A stretch of DNA of 64,000 nt. Origin: Ceriagrion tenellum (Eukaryota > Arthropoda > Insecta > Odonata > Coenagrionidae). The stretch covers positions 94,532,583 through 94,596,582 of the forward strand of contig OY720636.1 in assembly GCA_963169105.1 (NCBI GenBank), read 5' to 3'. This document shows, in pieces, positions 13,101 to 28,100 of this stretch; the first letter of the stretch is position 1; each line of letters begins with the position of its first letter. A program made the position numbers and the translations under genes. The notes below the pieces were generated by a model. That model did no database searches and was not told where the DNA came from. It saw nothing but the letters and a program-made list of their open reading frames with translations.

Positions 13101-16100
13101 CTCGTGTTAAAATTGATTAGATTTAGGTTTTCATAGCATTTCTTGGTGGAATGGCAACATTACAAAATTAAGATGAACTTTGTGATTCCTTGGGAAGTTT
13201 TGTTTGCTTAAAAACTGATTTTGCCTTTTGTTGTATCATGAGGTAATGCAGCCATTTGGAATGTGCTGTAGTGCCTGATTATGCCATTATAGGCAAAACT
13301 GGTTTTAGGTAATGAATGAGTTCCTGTGGAATAACAAAGTGTAATTTCACTTGTCTTTTAAAGATGTGCTTGAAAAATATTGCCACTTGCGACCCATACT
13401 AAATTACCATGTATGAAATCCAGGCATACAAAGACCATCCATAAATTTGTGTACATATAATCTTTTTCTTCTTGGATCTTGGATCCTAGATGTCATAAAT
13501 ACCGTGAGACATCAACAGATACCAATAGGTCGTTTTCAAACTTTGTTGAATTTAAAAAGCCTCTGTATCTTACCTTAGCTTTATTTGGGATTGTTTGTAT
13601 CATCATTGGTGTATGAAAATTTTAAGTACATAAACACACAAAATCATATGTGTTATCAGAATATTTTCTTGATTGAACGTATCTAGAAACCATATCCCTG
13701 ACTTAATTGCAAATGTCTTAGTTAATGTATCTATGCAGCTTTAACATATTATCAATAAGAAAAAAACTTTAATCCAGAAATGTGTTGAAATGAAGTTAAG
13801 TTTTTTCTTGTGTGCACAGTAGTTGATATAGAGTCAAAGAGAAACGTGTAAGAGGCAATTTCTAACTTTACACACTACATCACTCAAAGAAATGTGAGTT
13901 CAATAGGTATTTGTAGAAATTCCAGCACAGGGAGGAGTTATTAGTCCTTTCTGTATCTGCTTTGGCATCAATAAGAGGTGAGTAATAATCACTGCTTAAC
14001 CAGTTGCGCGTGCTTTTTTGGGTGTGTCTACTTTGTTTCCTCATATTGAAATGTAGAGTAGCCATTTACCTTCTAACATTTGGGAGCTTATTTACAGCTT
14101 CCTCTGTATATAGTGACCTACTAATTATCTACTGCCTCAATTTTCCAGGTTCAGTATTTTTTCTGCAAAAAATACTTAAGTTATGTATCATAAATGCTAA
14201 TATCCTTACATATTCATAGTGAAGAAATAATTTTTTAAATCTTACAAGGTATTTTAGTTAAATATTTAATTTCAAATTTCATTATAGGATCCCTAACTCA
14301 GTTAATGATTGCAAGTAGTTTGTTTGTACTGAGCCGTAAAAAAAAAATATTTTTTTCTTGCTTATTCATGTCTGCATTTCTCAGATTGTGAATGCGAAGG
14401 TTTTTTTTGTTATCTTTCTGAAAATTTTATAGGACTTGAAAATAGATTAGCTTTTTAGATATTCAGGTCTTGGGTAGCTTTGGTTTAATTGAGAAACAAT
14501 CATTTCTTTATCTTTGACTATTTTATTCATTACACTTCTAACTTCTTGTCTGCCATTTTTTATATTTTGCTTCTTATACCTCAGATTGTCATTGTTCCCA
14601 TGTTCTGTGTGTTGATGATATCCCTGAGAATGTCACCATTTGTCAGTGGGGTGCTAGTTATGTTTCTTATTTTCATGCTCTGCAAATCTTTTTTGTTTAC
14701 TGTGACTGCAGTGCAAACTAACTTTGTGGTCAGATGTCTGTCCTAAAGAGTACATGATTATTTATTGTCATTCTGGGAGAATTGTTTAATCATGGGTGGA
14801 CTACGAATGTGTTTTTGTGGATATTTAATCAGTGATTTTGGTATATCTCTCTTGAAAATGAATTCTCAAATCTACCTTAACTTACAAGTGAGCTCACTAT
14901 TTACCTCAGGAGCAAATCAATTGTTGATTCCCCCTTGAATAACTCCCCTTTTTTTCATTTATCCTGCTGCATCTTATGATCAGCTGCGTTGACAGGTGGA
15001 CTGTTGAGTGCAGCGCAAAGCTACCCCAGTCTCTCATCGAGTGGCGCTCATGCCGGCAGTGGTGCTGGTGGTGGGGGCAGCGTGGGGAGTGGTGGTGGCC
15101 AGGGGTCTTGCAGTGTGAGTGGCGTGACTGGGGGAGGGGTTGGAGGCGGAGGTGTTGGTGGAAACGGGCCTTCAAGCCTGACACAAGTACTTGACATGAG
15201 TCTCACATCCACTTCTAGTGACAGTGAGCAGGTCAGTCTCGAGGTTAGTGCCTGTTTGATTACCGCTTTGTTAGTATAGCCTCCCTTTATTGTACATGCA
15301 TTTTTCATCTTCTCTGTGATTGCCTGAACCTTACAGAACACATTTAAGTGAATGATGGGAAAAAAATGATGAAAAACTTTCCTTTCTCAGACTTGTCTGG
15401 GCTGTTGGGATTTATTAATATTGTGATTTTAGGCACCTAGTGGTGCTCTCACTATTGTTGTGAAGTGCAACAAGCATTAATTGATCCATTTGTCAGAATT
15501 TCAAGACATTATCCTTCAAAGGAGTTGCAATTTATTTTACTGGAGCCAGAAAATCTTCAAAACATTTTACAGAAACTTTAAGGATGGCTGCACCTCTGTT
15601 TGCATGAAGGCATCAATATATGAAAGAATTGAAATCCCAGAGAAATGGTGTAAGTTCAAGGTGCATGTTTCTATCCCCTTATATTACTGGATAAAGCACG
15701 TGGAATACAGAATAATCTCGATATGACAAATCTCTTGGTACCCCAATATCAAATCTTTTGTGTAGAATGGTTGTTATGTTAAGGTGTGAAGTCATGCCTC
15801 ATTTCATGCGAGGATTGTGTTCTGATGAGTCTTAGAGCTGTTTGAAGTTGTCGGAATTGAGAGATTTTTTTTGGAGATAGAAATGTGTTCCAAGTACATG
15901 AAAAATCGAGGAGATTATATGTAAAAATGAAGCATTCAAAACCTTTAAAATGATTTTAGTATGAGACAGTTATTGCTATAATGGGATACACACAATAGTA
16001 TCAAGCTCCCTTATGTTAGATGTTACTTTCATTTTTATGGGGAAGATAACAAAGAGATTTTTTCTGTACATCATAATTTTGTGGGTAGTGAGAGGGATTG

Positions 16101-19100
16101 GAAAAGACTTTTTTCTATTTCACGTATCCTAGTGCACCATGTCACTGATGTTTTGGGAAAGTAAGTTCAGTATCACCTTCAAAAGCATCTTAAGTTGAGT
16201 ACATTTTGTGAGACTGGATAGATTGTGTTCATAGGTAATGGAAGGGCAACAAGAAAAGAATATCCATGATGAAACCTTGCTGAAATGGGAAATATTTTTC
16301 ACAGTTATGCTGGATATAGTGCAACTGGGTTTGAGGAATCATTAACTGTATCAAAATATTATGATTCCATTGAAAGAGGGATAAATAAACTTTTAGGGTG
16401 GATTTGGATAATTAGAATGTATTTAAGATTGTTAATTTGTGGAAAATTGCATTTGCAATTATTGCAATGCCTTTTGAAACACAATAAATATGTAATTATC
16501 CAGTGTAGAGTAATACTTAAGTCGTCAAAATTTTATGCTTAATCATTTGTCATTTTATAGGTTTCTCTTAACTCCTAGAAATGCAAGCAAGAATACTTTT
16601 TTATCAATTGAAGTGAAAACTTCGGTTCAACTTTGTACCAGTGTATATAATCCTAATCAAATTAGTCTATCTGTTAAAAAATCTGAGGAAAAAAAACCAC
16701 TTCTTATTATGCTTGTACATTATCCATTGTAGTAAATGACTCTTCATTTGCAGTTAATCAAGGAAAAACACTGTGGACCTGATCGTTTTAATCATAATCA
16801 TGGTTAATTGTTTGGTTTTTCCTTGCATCCTCATGAATGCCATTGGTCACAAGGCAGTTAATTGGTTTTCCTAGTATTTTCCAATATTCTAGATGTGACA
16901 TCATAGACTTGATATTACATTAGTCTCATATTGGCAGTGTGCTAAATTTTGGGTGCTTAATTCTACTTCTTGGGGATTCTTGGTGGTTGTCACTAGGTTG
17001 CTTTGTGGAAATTAGTGTGATCCAAAGTAGCTTCCTAAGCATTAGCAGTTTACCCTCTACTCAGAAAGCTGCGGGGAGGATGTTCAAGCATTATAGGTAT
17101 TCATTCTTAACTGTAAATTCAGTACTTCTCAGTCTATAAATGTTATATTTCCACTTTTTGGAAATAAACTAATTGAAAGATGTATTGATGCAGTATATCA
17201 GAGATTGATAACAATGAAGTCCATATATGCAGAGTATAAGCTCATTTCTGAGATTGATGGTTTCAAGCATTAAACGTAACAAGAGATTTGTTTTCATGTT
17301 TTCCATGATATCAAGATTTTCTGTGTTTTCCTTTGTAAATAAATTTTTGTGTTAAAAATAATCAGTGTCAATGCATTGTGTAAAATGTTGACTATTTTTG
17401 TCAGTTATTATCAGTGTGATAACATTTAAATGTCATTTTTTCTTTATTGGTGACCTTGCATGCTGAATCAATTTTAATGATACCCATGTATTTGTTGAGC
17501 TGAAAAATGTTGAACTACGGCATTTGTGGATTTGCTTGTTCATTTAGCTTGATAGCCTTGCATTTGATGTTGTGAATATGAATGTTACCTATTATGGTTA
17601 GTGTATATTAGTTAACTATTGGTGTAAATGATTTAATTTGTTAAAATATATGTCCATTTCTTGTGCATTAAACAGCATACTTTAATTTTTAGCTTGTTAC
17701 TTGTGATGCTAAGGTCTCAGTCAATTGAAGTTAGGAAAGTAATTGGTTATATTTAGAATAAGATTATATTTCCTCAAATTTTGATGAATTTTTCTGTTTA
17801 TGTGCCATAATTATCAGTGCAGAGACAATCCAAGGTTGCTGCTCATTGTATTTTAGAGTATATGTTGTGTGCACTCAGTTCTATGGATCATCATTTACTC
17901 GATTACTGGTGGTTCAAGTTGGTCTACTTTTTTGTTCTCCAAATAAAGGATTTCCTTGAGAGTTGTCGGGCGCCGACTTTACTTGCTGAATTGGAGGATG
18001 ATGATGAGCTGCCAGAGGCTGATGACGATGAGAATGATGAAGATGAAAATGAGGAACTTGATGATTATGAGGAAGTGATGGTAAGTATTTTTACATGAAC
18101 AGGGTGGCTCTCAAACTGTAAAATCATGAAAACTATGAATTAGCCTTGAGGTGCATGTATAAATCGAAAACTGCTATCCTTAGGAAGCCCTCTGCTTCTA
18201 TGTCACATTTTGAGATAGTTTGAACACCAGTTAATTTATGTATAGGAAACAGAATTGGGTTGTATACTATGAATGTTGTGCCATGTGCTGCTTCTTGACT
18301 GTTTAATTTAGTTCCTATTAACTTTACTTGATATTTCCTAGCTGGATCCTCACAGTTCTTCTCAGCATTGGATTTAGTGTTGTTAAGGTGGGAAAGATAA
18401 AAAGATGCCTAAATTGATACAGTTTCAGTGAGTTTTTGATGCATTTAAATCACTTAATTGTTGTACACTTTTGTTATTACTTCTGTGACTGATGTTCTGA
18501 ACTCTTTAAACATTTTATTGAAATGATGGCACCTCATTATGTGGTTAATGAGTTAGCTACTGCATATATCCGCTTAACGATGAATTATCTTGCTCTACAC
18601 AACTAATGATTTTAAGTGACCCCGTGTTTTATTTCAACAAAACCATAAATAACCATGTGTTTGACTGCACAGAATGAGTGGCCACCATTTATGAGCTACA
18701 TTTCCATCATATCAATCATGTAATATGCTTGCATACTTCACTTTTGTTTTTATTGAATTGGAATGAAAAATTCACTAGTATTTTCATTCTGTTTAATGAT
18801 TGGCTTTCATGAAGTCATCTCTGAAAGACGGCATTGCTGTATCTCGAATAGTCTCTAATTGTCTGTGTGATATACTTGTATATTATCATCTTGTTTTGTA
18901 GGAGGATGAAAGTACTGTGGGTTCTTACCCGGGAGACGTCACCCAAAGGAATGGCATGGTAGGGATGTGCCATGGTGGATCGGTTGGCGGTGTGATGGGA
19001 GGCAGCAGTGGGAGCGGCTTGGGAGGGGCAGGTGGGGGTGCCGGAGGCAAGAGACGCAGTTGGGATGATGAGTATGTGCTCAAGAGGCAGTTCTCGGCCC

Positions 19101-22100
19101 TCATCCCCGCATTTGACCCTCGCCCTGGGAGGACGAATGTGAACCAGACCACGGACCTAGATGTGCCTCCTCCACCTCCACCACCTCCAGCTGGCGAGGA
19201 TGACGATGAAGATGGGGAAAGTGAGGGCAGGCGAGGAATGGACGATACGAATGGTATATCAGAGAATTTCATCAACCAACCAAAATTAAGGCTGGTGCTA
19301 AGAGGCCCTAACCTACCCAGTGTAAGTAATTGTTTTCATCTGATGATTTATAATTTGTACTCATTTTGGTGTCAATTTAATCGACACAAGGCTGCTAGAG
19401 GCTTGGGGAGCATGGAAAAGTCATCATAATTGAAAGTGGGCCTGGAATATTGTCAAGTGTTGGGAATTAGCAAATAAATTTGCTTTTTCAAGCCAAAATA
19501 TAATTTTTTTTAATAAGGTAGGTGTGTCATTTTTGGCATTGTTTGTTGGTGTGTGTATACTGGGATTTTGGTGCCATTATTGGGTGAATCATTGTAGCTC
19601 ATACCTAGCTTTTTTAAAAATGAATTAGGCCCACAAATGATAAGATAACCTCATTAAATTTCACCAAATTTATATTGTGGTACTAATAGCATCAACGCAT
19701 GGGGTGCAAACATCAGATACATCGGTCATCATCAGGTGCAAACATTTTTAAATATTTGAATAATAATATATGTTCAGTTCTCGACTGGGTTCACCAGGGG
19801 CACATCAAGGGAACCAGGGGAGAATTGGAGGGAACAAGTGTAACTTCGACTCAGTTTTTTATATTTTTATAAGTATGCCTGATGCAGTTGTCTGCTCTTT
19901 AGTAGCTCTTTTTCATTCAGCATTCAAATTTTCTGGAATGAATTTAGAACATTAATTGGGGACTGGCTGTATGCTCCAAAGAATGGAAGTTTTCTCCTGG
20001 AAAAACGAAAATTTTGGTCTAGAAATCCTGGAAATGTTCTGGAATATAATAGTTTATTGTCTATAGAAACCCTCATGCAAGGTATCAGAATCTCACATTT
20101 TCTCTTGAGTGGAGAATTCTAACTTTCCAATGCTGAAATTCAGCCTTCGTTCTTTAAAAAAATTACTATTAATTCTCAAGTTGCTGCTTTGGTTGGCATA
20201 CACAGAATGCCGTTGTTATTTATAGTGCAGTAAGAACATTTAGTTAGTGGTCTTCCTCCTTCGATCATTTCTATATGCTATCAGCATAGTTTCATCTTTT
20301 ATAATAGAACTCCGTAATGGTGTCTGACTGGTTCAATCTGTGGTACTAATTTTAGAATGTGTCTGGTTTGGCCTGGAAGTGTTCGATATGCCATGCACCT
20401 AATTACCCTTTTCCTGGTCCATAGGAGAGACTGCAGTTATTTGGGCTAGATTTTAGAAAAAATGATAAATGTACCCTCAGCTCATTAGATGCTGGCCAAT
20501 TAAGAGTACAGTTACAGGTCAGAAAATTGCACCTTGTGGGCTATAAAATATGGAAATTTGTGAATTTGTCAAAACTTATAATGCTCATTTGTATTCATAC
20601 TTATTCATTTAGATAATTGTGAAACGTTTGTCAAGCTAAATTTCTGCTTGAAGCTTTCGCAGCACTGTCGTGCAGGGATATCCATGGTTTCTGGGTTTTG
20701 CTGCATGTCATTATCTAGACGATGACATTTCGTGGCCAATGCTGGCCACATATTCAGATCAGGTTCTGAATGCCAGCTGGTGGAATTTCAAACTATTGGT
20801 AGCAGGAAATGTGGTATGATTGATGTCAAGAATAAAGGTACATGAAAAATAATTCTATTATGGTCAAAGTGAACCATTCTTTGCATGAATTGTCAAAGGA
20901 AATCATTATTTCAATGGTTTTCTGTAATATACCTTAATATTCCAATTATAATATGCACCCACTTTATGGCGAGGGAAATGTAAGAATTTACTTATCACCA
21001 TGTATAACACGCAGTCAGCTTTTAGAGAACAGCATTCTACGCCATTGTCCACCGTGCCATTCAGTACCCGAAAGATCACTGTGCAAGCGGTAATGCTGCC
21101 TATGGATAGCTTTTCCCCTTGCTCTTACCCCTTTGGTTTCTTAATATGACGATCTATTTGTAGTAGATTCTTCCCATCCAAAACCTCTGTGTCTCTATGG
21201 AAATATTTGTCAATAAATGATAGAATTGCTGCACTGTTGCTAAAAAGTACCCATGTCTGTATTTAATTTGCCTCACTTTATGTCTGTTCATGTCGGATTC
21301 CGTCTGATCTACTAGCGGAAGATACGTTACTCAGTAATTTGAAGATGATACAATTCTGTGTATCATTTAAAAGAAAAACTCTCCCTAAGAATGTTGTATG
21401 GCTGCAAAAAATCCTCGTACGTGCAATTAAAAAGGCTGGATGGATGAAAATTTGACCAAAGATTGGCAGCAATATGTGTGGTGCAAAAGTGCGGTTTGTA
21501 GACGTCGTATGTTGGTTCTAGATGCATTTAGATGCCATCAAATGCCATGCATCATCATGCAGAATATATTGTTCGAGAATTCTCGTCATTATTCCTGGAG
21601 GGATGACAAGCCAGTTGTAGGTGATGGATGTCAGTTGCAACCGTCCGTTTAAGACACAGATGCTTAAAAAGTGGAATGAGTGGCTTTATTCCAGACCAAA
21701 TTCTTTGACAACGTCAGGAAAGTTTAAGAAACCAGAGCTATCACTAATTAGTCAGTGGATTAAAGAGTCCTGGGATGCCATCGATTCAACTGTGATTGAG
21801 CTAGGTTTTAAAAAATGCTGCCTCACGAATGCAATAGATGGGTCGCACTACGATTTGCTTATGGATGAAGAAAATCCATTGTGGACAATGAAGAGGACAA
21901 ATACGATGTCCTTGGTGATGCAATATAAGCTGCCAGCAAGCGTGATGTCTGTGCTTCTCACCAATGTTTCCAATCAAGCGAGGATAGTGATTTTGAATTC
22001 TAAGGATTCAGTGCTAACAAAGTTAAAGACTAGAGGGACTACGTGTAAATTTTCGTTTTGATTAATAAATTAAATTGATTCATTGCTTTTTTTATTAAAA

Positions 22101-25100
22101 ATAGTAAAATCGAATACCTATCAGTACGTTGAGATTACTTCAAATGTGATCTATGGCCCAAATAAAAACACGATAAGTTTATAGCCATGTATAATATGCA
22201 CCCTTCATTTTTGATGAATTTTCTTGGAAAAAAATTCACACTATGTATGGAAAATTACAGTAGTTTTGCTTAGACTTGCCCACTTACCTCCTAATTCAAT
22301 ATGATATTTTCTGAATTTTCAGATTCCTGATGTGGAGGTGGAACTAGATAATCCTGACTGGACCATTTTCAGAGCTGTTCAAGAGTTGATTCAAATGGCA
22401 GACCTTGGCAGTCGGCAAGAAAAGCTTAGAAGAGTGTGGGAACCTACTTATACGTAATGAAATATTATCATTTTTTATTTTTCCTAGGTTATTTTTAGTA
22501 TGCTTTGTTCTTTGGTGTCAGGATGGATGGAGTCAAGTAAATTTTGCATGGGCAAGCTCTGTATGCAATTGTTGAAGGTAAAATAGAGCACAGGGTCCTA
22601 AATTTTCTCTGCATTCGTAATGCCAATTTAAATTTATTTGCCAAAGGATACAAATTTTCTGTTTATTTTTAAAACTTGGCTGAGTTATTTGACTTATATG
22701 AGAAAATATATGATTATTTTGCAAAATATTACAAAATTTGGGATTGCTCAGATTATTTTGCTTTTGAAAATGTATTCGCAAGATATATGTTATCTGGTTT
22801 TGATGTAAATTTTTGAGTTTCTTGGTCAGGCATAGAAATTTTTAAGATAAAGTATAATCAGGACTTTGTTACTCCATAAATTGATGTACACTTTTTGGTA
22901 TCCACCAATTTAATATTATTATTATTGTCATATTTATCATTAGAATGTGATAAATGTCCGCTCAACATATTTGAATTTTTACTTTTTTTAAATACTTTCT
23001 TAGGTGAGTATTGTACATATGTATTAATATCCCATGATTGAATTATTTGCATGATTTTTCTCCTCTGTTTTCATGCAATGCATTAGTTTCTTAATTCCAA
23101 TATTTTAGGAAAGAAACTGAACCTTCACTGAACTTGGAAATCTTATAAACCTTGAATGTTAATAAATGTGCTTCCTGGCAGGTGTTACATCCTCTTCTGT
23201 GTATTGTATAAATTTTACTACCTGTCAACTCGAGCCATGTTTTATCACGGCTGTGGATTTTTTCAGACAATGAATGTTATTCATCATTTTCACGTTGTCC
23301 ATACTGAGACATATATGTCTCTAATCAACCTTTTCTTCATTGCAGAATAATCTACAGGGAACACAAGGAAAGTGAAGGGAGTTGTGAGCATGTTGGGGAG
23401 ACCACACCTACTGCTACCATGTATTCTACTCGTCAGCAAAGGGTGGCTGTGTCATCGTCTCCTTCCCCCTCCACACCCTCTGGTGGCCCTCCCTCAACCC
23501 CTCAGTCCTCCTTCACTGCTCCCATTTTAGCGGCTGTTTCTTCCTCCTGTTCTGTGGAAGATGTGTTGCAGCTCCTGAGGCACCTTTTTGTCATCATGGC
23601 TTTGACTGAGAATACCAATATATCCTCTCGATCGTCGCCTCCCTTAGCTGCCATAGAAGGTATGCCGAAATGTCTAGGTGGACTTCTTTTCATGTGGTTA
23701 ACTTTTTTGTTGAGTTTTATGAATCCGGAATATTTTTGTATTTTCGAGCAGAAATGAATTTTCCTACAAAATATTAGAATTGAATCAAAACAAAAATGAT
23801 GAAATATTTTCTTACTGAATTAGATCAAGCTATCCAGATTCGTTAATGAATTGAATATTTAATATTCTGCAGCAAAAAAGTACCGTAATTTTCCGAGTAT
23901 AGTATGCATTTTTTTCCTTGAAAATACATCAAAAAAGTAGGGTGCGTGTTATACATGGTTACAAACTTATCGCATTTTTTTTTGTGGTAGATCACATTTG
24001 AAGTAATCTCAACGCATTGATAGGTATTACATTTTACAATTTTTAATAAAAAACAATGCAATGAATCAATTTAATTTATTTAACAAAGCAAAAATTCACA
24101 CGCAGTTCCTCTTGTCTTTAACACTGTAAGCACTGAATCCTTCGAATTCAAAATCACTATCTTCACTTGATTCGAACTGTTAGTGCGAAGCACTGACATC
24201 ATGCTTGCTGGCAGCTTATATTGCGTCGCCGAGAACATCATATTTATCCTCATCGTCCACTACTCATTCTTCATCCATAAGCAAATCCTTGTGGGATCCT
24301 TATATTGTATTCGTGAGACAGCATCTTTTAAAACCTCGCTTAATCACAGATGAATCGATGGCATCCCAGGACTTTTTAATCCACTGACTTAATTAGCGAT
24401 AACTCCAGTTTCTTTGATCTTTGATTTTCCTGAAGTTGTCAAAGAATGCGGTCTGGAATAAAGTCACTCATACCACTTTTTACGCATCTGTCTTAAACGG
24501 ATAGTTGCAACTGACATCCATCACCTGCTACTGGCTAGTTATCCCTCCAGGAATAATGACGAGATCTGTGCCATTCTCGAACGATATATTCTTGATGCAT
24601 GACGTCTACAATCCGCATCTTTGCACCACTCATTTTGCAGCCAATCTTTGATTGAATTTTCATCCATCCAGCCTCTTCATTTGCATGTAAAAGCATATTC
24701 TGTAGCCATATAACATTCTTAGAGAGAGTTTTTTCCTTTAAATGTTACACAGAAATATAATATCTTCAAATAACAGAGTAACGTATCTTCCGCTAGTAGA
24801 TCAGGAGGAATCTGAAATGAACGGGCATAAAGTGAGGCGAATTGAATACAGACAGGTACTTTTTCGCATTGAAGTTTTGTAGGAAAAGAACCTACTACAA
24901 ATAGATCGTCATATTGTGACAACAAAGAGCAAGGAAAAAGCCATCCATAGGCAGCATTACCGCTTGCGCAGTGATTTTTCGGGTGCTGAACAGTGCGGCG
25001 GACAATGGCATAGAATGTCATTCTCTAAAAGCAGACTTGCGTATTATACATGGTGATAAGTAAATTCTTACTATGCCCTCGCCATAAAAGGGGTGCATCT

Positions 25101-28100
25101 TTTAGTGGGTGCATACTATAATTGGAAAATTACGGTAATGAAGATTTTAAGGCCTGCTGTTATGATTTCAAGATAAGTCATTCTGATTATAATCACTCCA
25201 ATATTTTGGTATTTATTTAATTAATATGTTAGCATATTGAATCAAATCACTCCTAACGTGTGCTGATTTCATAGCATAGCATTTTGCATGGCTCTTGCAT
25301 TTTGACTTATGTGGGAAAAATTTGTTCATTTTCAGAGTCCTATGAAGCTGGAGTACTTGTAAAAACAGATTATATACATCATTTTATGTATTATTCCAGA
25401 GCAAGATGGTGAACTAAATTTAACATCAGAGGATTTCACCAGTAAAAAAATAACCAACAAACTCCTGCAGCAGATCCAAGATCCTCTTGTGCTGTCTTCG
25501 GGTGCCCTTCCCATGTGGTGTGAAGAGCTGAACCACATTTGTCCCTTCCTCTTCCCATTTGAGACACGGCAGCTGTACTTCAATTGTACAGCTTTCGGAG
25601 CTTCCAGGTAATACATACACCTATTCAAACATGTTGTCAGCGTTTTTACAATCCCAGAATATCAAGAAAAGTCATGGACCTTGAAAATGGGTCTGGAAAA
25701 CTTGGAAAAGTCATGGGAAATGAGACATAAGCCTGGAAATGTGCTTTTCCATGTAAATTTTTTTTTCAGTAAGTGAGCTGAACTATTTTTGACTAAGGTT
25801 GTTTAAGCATGATACCATTTCTCGTGGAATTCAATGAACTTGCTCTCATTGAAAGGAAAATATGTCACACTTCCAAAGGTACATAAATATATGTATACCA
25901 AAAAGAAGGATAGGAATAATATAAAAAATTTGAATGATTAAAAATAAATGAAGATTTCCAATGGATAGATCTCTTCAGAAATTTAACGGCATATTGTTTG
26001 TATGCTTTCATTTTTTGCTTTTGTGCGTTTTCAATAAGAAATCAATATTTCTTGTGTGGTTTTTTTACAGAAGCTTAACAAAATCTGTGAAGACATTTTC
26101 TCTGTACATTGAGGAAAAAAGTGTCAAGTGAAAATACATGGATACATTTATTTAATTACAGATAAATGCAGTTATGTAGAACTATTTTTGCAACGTTAAT
26201 AGTAAAATATTTACTTCATGCTTCTTGCAGCTACTGATATAAAAAAATGAAATTCAATAATGATATATACTTTGACTAGAGAAGGGTCTCATTCAAACTA
26301 CCTTGAGGGTGGACCATGTAAGCTTTAATAAATTGCCTGAATGAGGCAGTAGAGCTCTTATTTAGCAATTAATTATTCTCGTTAGTACAGCAAGAACAAA
26401 AAAGGTAAATGGAATGTTTCAAATGCATATAAGGCTTTCTAATGTGCCCCTGGTTGGTGGCCAGTTTGACTAATACATGGAGAAGGCAAACAACTGGTTA
26501 TCTATCGCTAACAAATGATGAGTCTACCTCCTGACTCTGTTTGAATTCCCATTTTCATTGCAGAGTCCCAAGAATAATATGCAATTAGAGTGGAGGGCAT
26601 TTTCCCCCCTTAGCAATTGTTTCATTGGTTGGGTAACTTTCTGTCCCCTTAGTACAGGCATTGATGTGTTGTGGTATGCTTACTCTTTCTTTAAAATACA
26701 CTTCAGCCCACTTTACTTGGTACATTTTATTGTACAAATGACTGTATCATAGAATGTACCAGAAAATTAATGGAATTAGAGTAGGTTCTATTTCTCACTA
26801 AATCATTCAGACAATCATACAAATTGCTACTTTACATGGTACAGTATTCCTCATGAAGGAATTCATACTCTTGTTTGTACAATAAAATGTACTGCGTAAA
26901 GTTGCCTTTCCCAAAGGACAATATTTTCTCCTAGAAAAATTAAAATTAAGGCCTGGGAAAGTTGAGGCTAATGTTAAATTACCCCTCTGCCATTGGCCAC
27001 CCTACTTCTGCTCACTCAAAGCTTTTTTCTTTGTGCTGTCTGAGGGTAAGTACTCTTAACACAGGGTTTGTAGTCTTCTGAACAAACTTTAAATATTTAT
27101 GAAATAATGTCCATGCTCTGGATGAAATTGAATTGTTTTGAAAAAAATTATTAAAAAACTTAAGTTGTGAACAATATAAGTTTTGTCTGTGGCAATCATA
27201 TGATATGAAATTGTTCTATTATGGTAATATTTGATCCTACATCTTGGGCATGGTATGATGGATTTATTTGTTGTTGATGAAGTTTAATAAAGTTTGGTGT
27301 TAATGTTCTGCTAGCTACAATTTTTAATGCTGTAGATTAGGGAATAATTTCTTTGTTTACTCTCTGGGTCAGGTCTTTATCTCCACTAGCATTTCGATGG
27401 GTAACTTGCTCATCTTTGGAACTTCCCTTTTTAGTTTCCATCATGCATAGACTCACCAATACTCAATAGAATCCTGACTAGAGCACTATATTTTCAGATT
27501 GTTGCTTATATAGCCTCTTACATTGAATTGTGGCAAACTTTCAGTTGGTTTACATGGATAGGAATGTGCACTGTGAAAGGTCTAGCCCAGCGTTTAGTAA
27601 AGTTTTTATTAAGTTTCACCCATTTGTCTGGGTCAAATCTTGTAATTGAAATGTAGCCTACTTACCAATGATGTAGAGCTCAGAAATGTTGTCCACTTTT
27701 GGTAAAAATACAATTAGCAATTTTAATAATAATGATAATTAATTAACTTTACATTGACTTAAAAGTTTTATTGAGTATTAGCTGTTTGTCTGTGACAAAT
27801 CTTTTAAGCAAAGTTTCAACTTCCTAATCACTCAGAGATCTGAAATATTGTGTCCTTAGATCCAGTAACCATTCAGTTATCAATTAATACCAATGCTAAT
27901 TAATTAATTTAGCGTACACATCTGCAAGATGAACCATTAGTTACAGTGCCCCTTTACTTCAGGAAGGAGTGATTATCCTCAGTTGTCGTCATTCATGGAA
28001 TTATCTGTTGCAATATCCACTCATCTGCTCAATGAAAAGCAAAGCATTATTACATGCCCGAGAAAAAAACAATTTACAAGCATTGCTTGGGTTCATTACA

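Larger units (their letters stand above)
19322..22322 (+). other. HECTD1: HECTD1 intron carrying Tigger-like copy 1
   Basis: The first 1.6 kb show nothing I recognise; the transposon fills most of the 3' half and stops 62 bp before the next exon. Confidence 0.85.
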
